From the IMG/VR virus record IMGVR_UViG_3300034198_008969, positions 1 through 29,408 of that record: 29,408 nucleotides of DNA; one strand, 5' to 3'. The position numbers and the translations under genes are program-made. This DNA comes from a virus. Below the pieces are notes generated by a model that was not told the origin of the DNA, made no database searches, and saw nothing but the letters and a program-made list of their open reading frames with translations. Positions 6,083-15,700 of this stretch are shown one piece after another; position 1 is the first letter of the stretch; each line of letters opens with the position of its first letter.

Positions 6083-7217
6083 GATACAAACCACAAAAGT
6101 ATTTCAAGACCTCATTAGTAATGATGAGAGGGTATGTGTATTTCAGGGGTCATCTCGTGCCTCTAAGACATATAACATCCTGATATACTGGGTTTATAGA
6201 TTACTAACAGAAGATGATAAGGTACTATCATTAGTTCGTAAAACCTTACCAGCATTAAAGGGTTCAATCTTAAGAGACCTAAAAAGAATCCTAATTGACT
6301 TTGGTGTATATGAACCATCCAACTGGCATTCAGTAGATGGATACTATCAATTAGGAACAAATATTATAGAATGGTTTTCAGTTGATGATGAGACAAAACT
6401 ACGAGGTAGAAAAAGGGATTACCTATTCATTAACGAAGCAACAGAAGTAACCTATGATGAATACATCCAATTGGTATTAAGAACATCAGGTAGAGTTACA
6501 TTGGATTTGAACCCCTCATTATGGAAGTCGTGGATATATGACCTTGAAGGACAACCTGATGTGTTCTATACAATCGTAACCTACAAGGACAATCCATTCT
6601 TGGAACAATCGTTAATAGATGAGATTGAGAAACTACAGACAAGAGACCAGAACCTATGGAGAGTATTTGGCGAGGGTCTAAAAGGTATCCCCACAAGAGT
6701 TGTATTCAACCATCAACAATACTATGATGAACTACCCAAAACTGCAAAGTTTCTCGCTTACGGAATAGATTTTGGCTACAATGACCCAACTACCTTAGTG
6801 AGTGTTTATAAGGACGGAGATTCAATCTATTGTGAGGAATTACTCTATCTACGGAACACTACTATCCCCGACTTAATATACAAGATAAAGGACTTAGGAT
6901 TAAACCTTACAGATGACTTCATCTGTGATTCAGCTAATCCACAGAGTATATCAGAAATGGTTAGGTCAGGTATAAACGCGAAACCTGTAAAGAAGGATAC
7001 AATCCTGTCAGGTATTGACCAAATCAAAAGAAGTAACTTCTTCGTGCATGGTGGGTCTAAGAATCTTATTGACGAACTCAATTCTTATGTATGGAAGAAT
7101 GATAAGAACGGAAATAACTTGGATGAACCTGAGGATAAGAACAACCATACCATAGACGCAATTCGCTATGTACTTCAGATGAAGGTCATGAGAAATACGG
7201 GAGTATTTGTGTATTAG
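6072..7217 (+). CDS. terL: Terminase large subunit (381 aa)
   Basis: This is the ATPase/nuclease motor of DNA packaging. The N-terminal ATPase has a P-loop at 26-33 (GSSRASKT), a Walker B with catalytic Glu at 116-122 (DYLFINE, E122) and a motif III-like segment TLDLNP (143-148). The C-terminal RNase-H-like nuclease has GIDFGYNDPTT (D233), DDFICDSANP (D286) and the last acidic helix NNHTIDAIRYVLQ (D362). The length is a little shorter than most PBSX/Terminase_3-type enzymes but all core motifs are present. The P-loop has Ser instead of the usual second Gly before Lys. ATG 6072 overlaps the preceding gene by 11 nt. Translated in the packaging block with the small subunit candidate at 4459. Confidence 0.93.
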   Translation: MGIKIQTTKVFQDLISNDERVCVFQGSSRASKTYNILIYWVYRLLTEDDKVLSLVRKTLPALKGSILRDLKRILIDFGVYEPSNWHSVDGYYQLGTNIIEWFSVDDETKLRGRKRDYLFINEATEVTYDEYIQLVLRTSGRVTLDLNPSLWKSWIYDLEGQPDVFYTIVTYKDNPFLEQSLIDEIEKLQTRDQNLWRVFGEGLKGIPTRVVFNHQQYYDELPKTAKFLAYGIDFGYNDPTTLVSVYKDGDSIYCEELLYLRNTTIPDLIYKIKDLGLNLTDDFICDSANPQSISEMVRSGINAKPVKKDTILSGIDQIKRSNFFVHGGSKNLIDELNSYVWKNDKNGNNLDEPEDKNNHTIDAIRYVLQMKVMRNTGVFVY

Positions 7218-7235
7218 TGAGATAAACGAAAAAAA

Positions 7236-7246
7236 TATATTTATAG
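7236..7246 (+). promoter_or_regulatory. TATATTTATAG element before the chaperone gene
   Basis: TATATT (7236-7241) is followed by exactly 7 nt and then ATG 7249. The same spacing is found before the genes at 28161 and (- strand) 1705, and 8 nt before the gene at 22823. As a -10/-7 element it would give a leaderless mRNA starting at or beside the ATG. No -35 hexamer is evident. Confidence 0.45.
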
Positions 7247-7248
7247 AT

Positions 7249-8003
7249 ATGACGACACAGTTCATAGAATACAAAGGGAAGAAATATCCCATTAAAGAAC
7301 CAACAATTAAGATGTGGAGTGAAGTAATGAAACTCCAAGGCATTATTGATGAACAGGATATGTTTGTCAAAGTAATTGAATTGACTACTGGCTTAACTCA
7401 AGAAGAAATACTTTCAGCAGATGTCAAGGAGATACGAGAAGTTGGTAAACTGGTATTCAGTTTTTTAAATCAACAAGACAAAAAAGTAGCCAATGAATTT
7501 ACCCACAACGGTAAAGAATATGAATTTTTAAATATAGAAGATATTACATTTGGACAATTTGTAGATATTGATACATTCTTGACAAAACAAGAAAATTATA
7601 GAATACAAAATCTAAATGAATTAGCCGCCTACTTATATACTGAGAAGGGAACAAAGTATGGGGAAACAAAAATCAAACAAAGAATAAAGGAGTTTGAAAC
7701 TTTACCTGTAAAGTATCTTGAAGGCTCTGTTTTTTTTTTGTTGAATTTAGCAAAGGCATCAGAAGGGATTACCACAATTTATTCCCAGAGCAAGTTCCTA
7801 TGGATGACGATGAAGATAAAAATAATTTTGCATCTCATTGGGGCTGGTATTCAGCAATCAGCACACTATGTAACGAAAAGGTTTGGTTATTTGACAATGT
7901 TTCTGGCTTATCCCTTTATCAGTGTCTCAATCATCTTTCTTACCTTACGGACTTTAATAGTGAAAAAGAAAAACAAATAAAAAAACAACAAGCTCTTAAA
8001 TGA
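7249..8003 (+). CDS. Probable tail assembly chaperone, full product by -1 frameshift (251 aa)
   Basis: The 0 frame runs from ATG 7249, which I prefer to a TTG at 7207. Its first ~165 residues form a normal-looking protein (FIEYKGKKYPIKEPTIKMW; FTHNGKEYEFLNIED; TFGQFVDIDTF) of the kind found as tail-chaperone-like proteins in Bacteroidota phages. At T10 (7730-7739) the 0 frame continues to 7980 with an unlikely, hydrophobic sequence. The -1 frame instead continues with a phage-like segment (FPEQVPMDDDEDKN; HWGWYSAISTLC; LYQCLNHLSYL) to TGA 8001-8003. That frame opens only at 7722, so a shift near T10 gives one 251-residue protein. Its stop overlaps the next start as ATGA (8000-8003), which supports the -1 end. 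A homopolymer length error in the assembly is the main alternative. Confidence 0.65.
7730..7739 (+). promoter_or_regulatory. T10 slippery tract (frameshift or transcriptional slippage site)
   Basis: Ten T lie in the 0 frame as GTT TTT TTT TTG, giving a T TTT TTT heptamer (7731-7737) that fits the X XXY YYZ rule for -1 slippage. A run this long also allows RNA polymerase slippage. The -1 frame is closed upstream by TGA at 7719-7721, so the frame change must happen between 7722 and the divergence of the two frames. Confidence 0.6.
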
Positions 8004-10291
8004 CGGGTCAAACAATCAACTTCAAGACAATAGCCGATGACTATTCAAAACTGGCTAACCTACACAAACAACTTAAATCGTTTGGGTTAGGTAACTCTAA
8101 TCAGTTATCATATTGGACGCAACAAAGAGACCAAGAAGATAATACTCATTATCAGTCCCCTTATTACCCGTTATTATATGTTGTTCCATCCACAATCACA
8201 AATGACCTACAAGACAAAGTATGGGAGTTTAATACGATTGTAGCCGACTTACTTGAAAGGGACTTATCCAATCAAGTAGACATCACATCAGATACCCTAC
8301 AAATATTACAAGATATAATAGCACAATTTAGGTTAGCTGTCAATGAAAGATTTGGGGCTTACTATGACAAGTATTGGGTTGATGACTCTGTTATCTGTAC
8401 TCCGTTTCTTGAAAAACAAGATGACCTATTGAATGGTTGGAATGGTGTTATTAGAATTAAAACAATGACCCCATTGGATAGATGTGCTGCAGCATACTTC
8501 ACATTCACTGGTACTCCAATCCAACATCTTGAAGGTATCAATATGAAAACCTTTCACGATGACTTCAGATTACTTGCTGACCATCACAAACAATTAAACT
8601 CATTTGGGTTTGGTTCAATGGAGGATTTTACCTATTGGAATGAGTCAAGAGACAAAGAAGAGAATACTCACTATCAAGCCCCTATCTATCCAAATCTATA
8701 TGTTGTTCCTGGTGATGTAGACCAAAACTTTAATTTCATGGAGTATAAGTTTACCATCATAGTATCAGATATTATTGAGAGGGACTTATCAAATCAAACT
8801 GACATATTGTCAGACACCAACCAGATATTAGATGATATCATTAGCCAGTTTAGATTATCAGTAACTGATTCATTAGGTAATTTTAATAATGAATATTACT
8901 TGGATAATCCAATTGTGTGTACTCCATTTTTAGAACAATATGATGACTTATTAGGGGGATGGACAGCAGAACTTACAATACAAGTAATGACACCATTGAA
9001 CAGATGTGATGCTGCATTCTTTCCATTTACAAGTCCAACTCCGACACAGACACCATCACCTACCCCAACGGGTGGAGTTCCATCTCCAACTCCTACTACT
9101 ACAGAGACACCAACTCCAACTATTACGCCAACCAACACAGAAACACCAACTGTTACACCAACAAATACTGAGACAAGTACTCCTACACAAACACCGACTA
9201 ATACTGAAACGCCAACTCCTACTCCTACAACTACAACAACATTAACTGCCACACCAACAAATACGATGACTCCTACAAACACCGAGACATCAACACCTAC
9301 TCCAAGTGTTACTAATACTCAAACTCCTACAACTACAACGACATTAACAGCTACACCGACTAATACTGAAACGCCAACTCCTACACAAACTCCTACTAAT
9401 ACTGAGACAAGTACTCCTACTCCAACTACTACAACAACATTAACCGCAACTCCAACTAATACTCAAACCCCTACAAATACTGAAACACCAACTCAAACCC
9501 CAACTAATACTCCAACAGCAACAACAGCGTTAGATACTAATGCAAGTGCTTACTTAAGTGCGGTTGTAAATGCTGGTGGAACAGGTATAACATCAACAGT
9601 ATCAGCAGCAACAAATACAATGTTTGTTAGTTTGAAAAACGCTAACATCTATACCAAGTTAGATGCTCTATATCCATTCTTAGGTGGTATTGCTGCATCT
9701 GCTAAATGGAATGCTGTAAACCCTGTTGATACAAACGCAGCTTATAGATTAATATTCGGTGGTGGTGGAACATTCTCACAAGCGAAAGGTTATATTGGTA
9801 ATGGTGTTAATAATACAGCAAATACATTCTGGTTTGAAAGTGGAACAACCACAGGTAATACAACTATTGGTTATTTTGTATCTCAAAGTGGTACTACAGG
9901 ATTTGATTTGGGAGCACAATATACAAGTGGATGGCTAACATTACAGGCATCAAATGGAACAAATACAAGAGGTTCAATTCAAACTGGAGCATTAAACACA
10001 ATAACAGCAACAACAAATGCTCAAGCAATAAACTTCTTCGGATTAACAAGAACTAATAATACTCAAGTATCATTTGTAAGAGCTGGTGGAGGAGTTCAAA
10101 CCATAACTCAAAATACAACCATAGGAACATCAAATGTTCAAATGGGAATTGGACACGCACAAGGATTTGGTGGGTCATCAAATAGAGCATGGGGAACAAC
10201 AATAATTGGTAAAGGTATGACCACAACTGAACTTGGAAACTTGAGAGATATCATAACCACATTCAATACGACATTAGGTAGAAACTTATAA
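8000..10291 (+). CDS. Tail/fibre fusion: duplicated N-terminal domain, Thr/Pro linker, lectin-like C-terminus (763 aa)
   Basis: Residues about 8-170 and 183-345 are two clear copies of one domain: both contain HKQLxSFGxG, YVVP, ERDLSNQ, DIIxQFRL, CTPFLExxDDLL, GW and MTPLxRC. I do not know its function; it resembles a conserved structural domain of Bacteroidota phages and sits next to a connector gene (10495), so a neck, tail-completion or fibre-anchor role is possible. Residues about 345-510 are a Thr/Pro/Asn/Glu linker. The C-terminal 250 residues look like a phage fibre lectin-like domain: an opening of type LDTNASAYLSAVV, then KGYIGNGVNN, and an ending FNTTLGRNL that I recognise from many tail fibre proteins. 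It starts by ATGA overlap with the chaperone. Confidence 0.72.
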   Translation: MTGQTINFKTIADDYSKLANLHKQLKSFGLGNSNQLSYWTQQRDQEDNTHYQSPYYPLLYVVPSTITNDLQDKVWEFNTIVADLLERDLSNQVDITSDTLQILQDIIAQFRLAVNERFGAYYDKYWVDDSVICTPFLEKQDDLLNGWNGVIRIKTMTPLDRCAAAYFTFTGTPIQHLEGINMKTFHDDFRLLADHHKQLNSFGFGSMEDFTYWNESRDKEENTHYQAPIYPNLYVVPGDVDQNFNFMEYKFTIIVSDIIERDLSNQTDILSDTNQILDDIISQFRLSVTDSLGNFNNEYYLDNPIVCTPFLEQYDDLLGGWTAELTIQVMTPLNRCDAAFFPFTSPTPTQTPSPTPTGGVPSPTPTTTETPTPTITPTNTETPTVTPTNTETSTPTQTPTNTETPTPTPTTTTTLTATPTNTMTPTNTETSTPTPSVTNTQTPTTTTTLTATPTNTETPTPTQTPTNTETSTPTPTTTTTLTATPTNTQTPTNTETPTQTPTNTPTATTALDTNASAYLSAVVNAGGTGITSTVSAATNTMFVSLKNANIYTKLDALYPFLGGIAASAKWNAVNPVDTNAAYRLIFGGGGTFSQAKGYIGNGVNNTANTFWFESGTTTGNTTIGYFVSQSGTTGFDLGAQYTSGWLTLQASNGTNTRGSIQTGALNTITATTNAQAINFFGLTRTNNTQVSFVRAGGGVQTITQNTTIGTSNVQMGIGHAQGFGGSSNRAWGTTIIGKGMTTTELGNLRDIITTFNTTLGRNL
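9031..9527 (+). repeat. Low-complexity Thr/Pro linker-coding repeats
   Basis: The stretch encodes repeats of TPTNTxTPT and three copies of TTTTTLTATPTNT within the 8000 gene. Thr codons ACT, ACA, ACC and ACG alternate between copies, so the protein pattern is kept while DNA copies have drifted. The same LTATPT block recurs many times in the 17160 gene. The linker is uncharged apart from Glu and should be extended and flexible. Confidence 0.85.
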
Positions 10292-10292
10292 T

Positions 10293-10493
10293 ATGGAAGT
10301 AGGACTTTTAACAATAGAACAAAAAGATAGTTTAATAGGACAATTATGGGAAGATGATTGTTATTTTAATCCAGTTCAAGATAGTAACGGTGATTGGATT
10401 ATTTCAACAACAGAGATGTATGGAAATATAAATCCTGATTTTAGTTGGGTATCAACTTTACCTTTGATTGAATGGGTGCCACCAATATACTAA
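10293..10493 (+). CDS. Small conserved-looking phage protein (66 aa)
   Basis: Starts one base after the stop of the fibre fusion and ends one base before the next start, so it is tightly packed in the tail operon. The sequence YFNPVQDSNGDWIISTTEM and the ending WVSTLPLIEWVPPIY resemble a small protein that often accompanies fibre and tail genes in phages of this group. It is acidic and aromatic. A fibre accessory or chaperone role is possible, based on position. Confidence 0.65.
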   Translation: MEVGLLTIEQKDSLIGQLWEDDCYFNPVQDSNGDWIISTTEMYGNINPDFSWVSTLPLIEWVPPIY

Positions 10494-10494
10494 T

Positions 10495-11079
10495 ATGTAC
10501 GAGATAGCAGATGACGCACTTGAGGCTTTAGGAAAAATGTTTGTTGAAATGATGAAGAAAAAGATTCAACAAAAGATATACCCCTATGGACATCCAGCAA
10601 GAGGTAATAGTAATAAGGTTGCGTCAGGTAAACTATTGAATAGTTTAAGTTCCAAATTGGTGCCAGGTAAAAAAGGACAACCAGGTTATTTGGAAGTAAC
10701 TTATGCTGATTACTTTGAGTATGTCAATTTAGGTAGAAGACCTGGTGTAAAAAAAGTACCTATAAAATCATTATTAGAATGGATTAGTATTAGGGGTATA
10801 AAGCCAAGACAAATAAATAACCCCATCCGTGCTCAACGAGGAAGGTTTGCTAAAAGAGGTAAGAACTGGCAATTGGGTTTGGCATTTGCAATTCAAAAAA
10901 ATATACTTAAATATGGGATACGACCAACAAATCTATACGATAAGTCATTAGAGAGTTTGGATGAAATATTTACCAATCCACCACCTGAATTAGCTCAAGC
11001 ATATAATGAACTATACGGAGCAATAGAACAGGATGTATACAATTTAATTGAAGCAGACATAAGAGAAATTTTTATTTAA
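10495..11079 (+). CDS. Head-tail connector / tail completion protein, HK97-gp10-like (194 aa)
   Basis: The protein has a helical N-terminus, then SGKLLNSLSSKLVPG, a strand-rich core YLEVTYADYFEYVNLGRR, a conserved-looking RPGVKKVPIKSLLEWI and a C-terminal helix FAIQKNILKYGIRPTNLYDK. That combination (GxLxNSL, DYFxYVxxGRxPG, WI, IxxKGIxxTNxxD) is characteristic of HK97-gp10-like neck or tail completion proteins. These proteins close the tail end or join tail to head. The ATG at 10495 is preferred to an upstream TTG at 10468 that would overlap the previous gene. Four bases separate it from the next gene. Confidence 0.7.
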   Translation: MYEIADDALEALGKMFVEMMKKKIQQKIYPYGHPARGNSNKVASGKLLNSLSSKLVPGKKGQPGYLEVTYADYFEYVNLGRRPGVKKVPIKSLLEWISIRGIKPRQINNPIRAQRGRFAKRGKNWQLGLAFAIQKNILKYGIRPTNLYDKSLESLDEIFTNPPPELAQAYNELYGAIEQDVYNLIEADIREIFI

Positions 11080-11083
11080 GACC

Positions 11084-12715
11084 ATGAGTTATAACTTAAC
11101 AATATTACAATCCCCGTTATCTGTAACGGAATCACATAGTGACCACACATGGAATGTGGCTCTCAATCAATATTCCGCATTCACTGATATAAGATTGGTT
11201 GTGGATGTATTTAAGAACCCTTACAAGAACGAACTTGGAACAAATCAAGAGTCAGTTAAGGCGGCTAGATTATTAGTCCCTGTAAACGAATATGGTAATT
11301 GTATATTCAATGTTGAAACAATTATTAGAAACTTCGTTAAAGCCAATCCCCGTAATATGGATATGGTTATTGGAGCAACCTCAGGTACGGCAACAATGAA
11401 CCCATATCAAATATTAAATCAAATATCAGATACAGTACAAATTACGGGTAATACTTCACAAGCCAACATCTCTGCTGACAGGCTTTCTACAGTATCATTT
11501 TCCAATGGTTTTAACGGAGATTATGCAGGGTTTGAAGATATCTATCATGTGAACGAATATCGTTTAATCTTCGGGGTGCAATATACCTCAGGAGCAACAA
11601 CAACTTTGATTATAGATAGTGCAAATTATAGTGCTTATACTGGTAACTCAACAAGTTCTATTTCAATAACTGATGCTAGCACTCAACCCTATGGAGTACA
11701 AATATGGCCAGGTGTTCAAGAGAATAAACAACTAACTACAAAGTATTATTATAGTGGTAATAATTTAGATGGTAGATTTAACTATCTAAATACGGCAGCT
11801 TATAACTGGCAAATGTCTAGTTCAAACCCTGGTCAGTTTATGAGTACCTTTAGTAATGAAACTATACCAATGACTATATTAGGTTCACAGGTATATCAAA
11901 CTCGTTATAGAACTCACTATTATAAGTGTCCTATTATTGTTGGTTTTATGTATGGTCAAAACCCCTTATATAACAATAGCCAAGTTGCTAAAACAATCAA
12001 CTATCTACAGAAGACAGGTTCTAATGGACAATACAATTATGATGTAGCCAACTCATTCCCATTGGATTATTCAACTCCAACTGGTGCTACATTTAACTCA
12101 TACCTATCACAAAGAATTGCCTATGGTATATTCAAACCTAATCCATCATTGAGAACAAACTCAGATGTGGCAATATTCTTAGGTGATGTAAATTGTGGTA
12201 TTGATTATGATAACTACGGAGTATCAGAAATAGTACAATATAAAATGGTTGATGAAGAATGTTTTAATAATCCTATTTCTTTCTTATTCTTGAATAGACA
12301 CGGAATATGGGATACCTACACATTCACAAAGAAAAACCAAAAGACATTTTTACCTGATAAAAAAACTTATTCACAATATAAGAGTTTAAATACTCAAGTG
12401 TGGAATAGACAATCTTATGACTCAAGTGAAACAACTTACTATGGTGTTGCTGAAGAGATGATAACAACAGATAGTGGTTATGTCGCACAAACAGATGTGG
12501 ATGTAATTGAACAATTAATTATGTCCCCTTATGTATACCAAATAGAAGATACGTGGCTTCCAGCAGAAAACACACAAAGTATCTACCCATACCTAATACC
12601 GACAACAATACAAAATAAAGAGGTGAAACAATATCAATCAAAGTATGAAAGGTTATACCAATATACTATTATGATGAAACAAACACCTTATAGACCTTAT
12701 TACTTACCAGTTTAA
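11084..12715 (+). CDS. Large tail structural protein (543 aa)
   Basis: The protein starts with MSYNLTILQSPLSVTESHSD and a WNV pattern, followed by long stretches of Asn/Ser/Thr/Tyr-rich beta-type sequence. Near residue 390-410 it has CFNNPISFLFLNRHGIWDTY, where (L/W)xNRxGxxDxxxF is a pattern I recognise in conserved tail proteins of Bacteroidota phages, of unknown exact role (distal tail or baseplate). There is no signal peptide or coiled coil. It lies between the connector gene and the larger tail protein at 12719, with 3-4 nt gaps, so all are likely translated together. Confidence 0.65.
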   Translation: MSYNLTILQSPLSVTESHSDHTWNVALNQYSAFTDIRLVVDVFKNPYKNELGTNQESVKAARLLVPVNEYGNCIFNVETIIRNFVKANPRNMDMVIGATSGTATMNPYQILNQISDTVQITGNTSQANISADRLSTVSFSNGFNGDYAGFEDIYHVNEYRLIFGVQYTSGATTTLIIDSANYSAYTGNSTSSISITDASTQPYGVQIWPGVQENKQLTTKYYYSGNNLDGRFNYLNTAAYNWQMSSSNPGQFMSTFSNETIPMTILGSQVYQTRYRTHYYKCPIIVGFMYGQNPLYNNSQVAKTINYLQKTGSNGQYNYDVANSFPLDYSTPTGATFNSYLSQRIAYGIFKPNPSLRTNSDVAIFLGDVNCGIDYDNYGVSEIVQYKMVDEECFNNPISFLFLNRHGIWDTYTFTKKNQKTFLPDKKTYSQYKSLNTQVWNRQSYDSSETTYYGVAEEMITTDSGYVAQTDVDVIEQLIMSPYVYQIEDTWLPAENTQSIYPYLIPTTIQNKEVKQYQSKYERLYQYTIMMKQTPYRPYYLPV

Positions 12716-12718
12716 ACT

Positions 12719-15700
12719 ATGGCTTTACAAGCGAGAACTACAATTTCAGGGACACATAAATTCTTAGACCTTTATGGTGATGAGCCAGTAATGATGTCTT
12801 TGTCGTTTGCTGAGTTAAGTGATATTACACAAAAGAACTCTGCATTCTCTCAGTCATTTAAACTACCAGGGTCAAAGAATAATAACGAAATCTTTAATTA
12901 TTTCTATAACCTTAATTCAACTCCATTAGATTTTGACCCCAATAATAAGTTTGAAACAATTTTAATGTGGGATGGTTATGAGGTATTACAGGGTAATATT
13001 AGATTAGACGGGGTAACAATAGATAAGGATGAAATCATTTATCAGGTTACATTCTATAATCAAGTAGGGGACTTATCTGCCAATATTGGTGATAAGTTTT
13101 TAATAGATTTAGACCTAACTGATTTAGACCATCCGTGGAGTGAACAAGTTATATTACAATCAATTACAGATTATAACTTATTTCCATTGACTGGTAATAC
13201 AAATTATTCTTATCAGAATGGTAAGACAATGTGGTCATTATACAATATTGGTTATGATTATCTTTCAGGTAATAGTGTAAATGTCTTTACAACACCATTA
13301 GTTCAGTTCTCACCATTTACTGGAACAACCCCTAACTATAGACCACAATATGGATACTTTGATTTTACAGGTACTCCAGTTCATGACTATTACTATAAGC
13401 CAACAATTCAGATAAAAGAGTTATACACTAAAATATGTAATCAGGCTGGTTATCAAATAGAATCTGACTTCTTTGATACATCATACTTTGAAAGATATTA
13501 TATGCCCCTTAAGTTCTTGGATGATACTATATATTCAAGAAATGCACAAATACCTTGTTTTGCCTATCAAAACTCTGAAATAATACCAACAAGTGGAGGT
13601 GCATATACAAACCCAAGTTCAGGTCAAAGTTGTAATACATTAGGATTATCGGCAAATACAAAAACATTATTTATTCCATTTAAATATCAAGGTATATATA
13701 CTGCCAGAATAAGTTATAGTGTATTACCAACAAGTACTGCATGCCAGTTGTTAGCTACTAACTTTAATTGTAGTGGTCCATTAATATTTGATTACTACAA
13801 TAATGAAGGTAATGTTGATTCATTTTTAGTAGATGGTAGTCAATGTTTCTTAGGTGTATTAGTACCAGGTTGTTGTCCATTTAACATTATTGGTGATGGT
13901 ACTGTAGAACCATTTACTTATAATTCAGCCTCTTTAAAGTTCAGTGCAGCTACTGGTCCTACAACCACCATTAGAACTGATACAAGTTGTGAAGACCAAG
14001 GACTTAATGTATCTTTTGAACAACAATTCAATTTAACAGGTGCTTCGCAGTTGAATTTATTTTTTACAGGTTTTAATACTGAAATTAGTAATTTTACCTT
14101 TGAAATTATTAATGGTCCAAGATTTTTAATATCGGGTCAAACTATAAATTATAGTATTGAGTTCCCACCTAATGACTACAAACAAATTGATTTTATTTCA
14201 AGTATCAATAGGTATTTTAACCTTGTTGTTGTACCAAGTCCTGATAAACCAAGAACATTAATTATTGAACCAATAATTGATTATATGGGGAAAGGTGAAG
14301 TGCTTGATTGGACTAGTAAAGTTGATTATTCACAACCCCAATCAATAGCTGCAACTACTTCTTTAATCAACGGAACATTGGACTATGAATTTAAGTTAGA
14401 CCAAGATTATGCCAATCAAAACTTTAAAACACAATCAAACAGAATATTTGGAACTAAAAAGATTAATTTAAATCTTGAGTTTAAAAACCAAACTACAAAG
14501 TTTGATTATATGTTTTCATCCCCTATTGATATTACTATTAATAGTGCTTATCAATCCATGTTAACATTATCTTCATTCAGTAAAGTTAATACTCAAGATG
14601 TGGCAGGTAGGAATGTTCAAACATTTACTCCGTTTAAGATATTACCAAGATTGGTTTTCAGAGGTGTAACATTACCAAATGACAACTATGGTTTTATTGG
14701 AACTGGTGTTACTCCATATCAAGTGTATTATATGAATAGTAATACCTTATCTAAATTTAATGAAATAAATAGATTTACAACATATCCATTTAGTTTTAAT
14801 GATTTCTCTCATTATAATAATTTTAGGGGTGAAGACGAAACAACAATTCAACCTGCAGAATTTATGTTTGAAAGTGAGAACTTATATGACATCTATTATA
14901 AAAATTATATTGAAGATTTAATATCTCCTGAGAATAAAATATTAAAAGCTAAAATTTACTTATATCCAAAAGAAATACAAGCGTTAAGATTCAATGAAAA
15001 AATCTTAATCAATAATAGTTATTTTAGAATTAACTCAATAACAAATTATAATCTATTAGAACCAAGTGTATGTGATATTGAATTAATAAAATTAACCAAA
15101 GAATATACCCCACATAGAGTTTTATATTATGAATTAACTCCTTGTGTTGCGGGTAATACATTATATAGTAATTCTGATTTAAATTATCACTTGTATGCAT
15201 ATAATGGAAATTATGTTAAATTGTATAATGATAGTTTAACTTACTTGGGTAATTATTTTGTATCATTAACAGTATATGACCCCACACATGATTATCAACA
15301 TTATTATTTAGATAGTGGTGCAACTAATAATTTAGTTGGAGTATTTGCAGATTGTTTTTGTACTGGTAGAACACCATTTAATCTTATACAAGAAACACCT
15401 GGTTTTAGAAAATATTATTATACGGCAAGAGGTTGTCAAGATGGTGTATCTTATTACTTTAATTCACCTGAACCTAATTTACCAAATAATAATGTAATTA
15501 GAATAACTGATAGTAATGGTCTAAATACAATATGCGTTGGATATGTAACTAAAACTTCGGTTCAAGGATTTGGTTTACATGTTACAGGTTTAACTTATAG
15601 TGATTGTGCAGAATGTATTCCACCAACTCCAACACCAACTATTACTCAAACTAATACTCCAACACCATTACCTACACCAACACCTTCACCAACAAATTGT

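Noticed and set aside
7741-7980. 0-frame tail of the chaperone gene as a membrane protein
   Set aside because: Its hydrophobic stretches are the shadow of the -1 frame, which has a more natural sequence and ends in the ATGA overlap with the next gene.
8896-9282. Long - strand frame rich in Val and Gly
   Set aside because: It is the antisense of the Thr/Pro linker of the 8000 gene; the composition follows from the repeat, not from coding selection. The same holds for - strand frames at 18419-18628 and 19130-19489.
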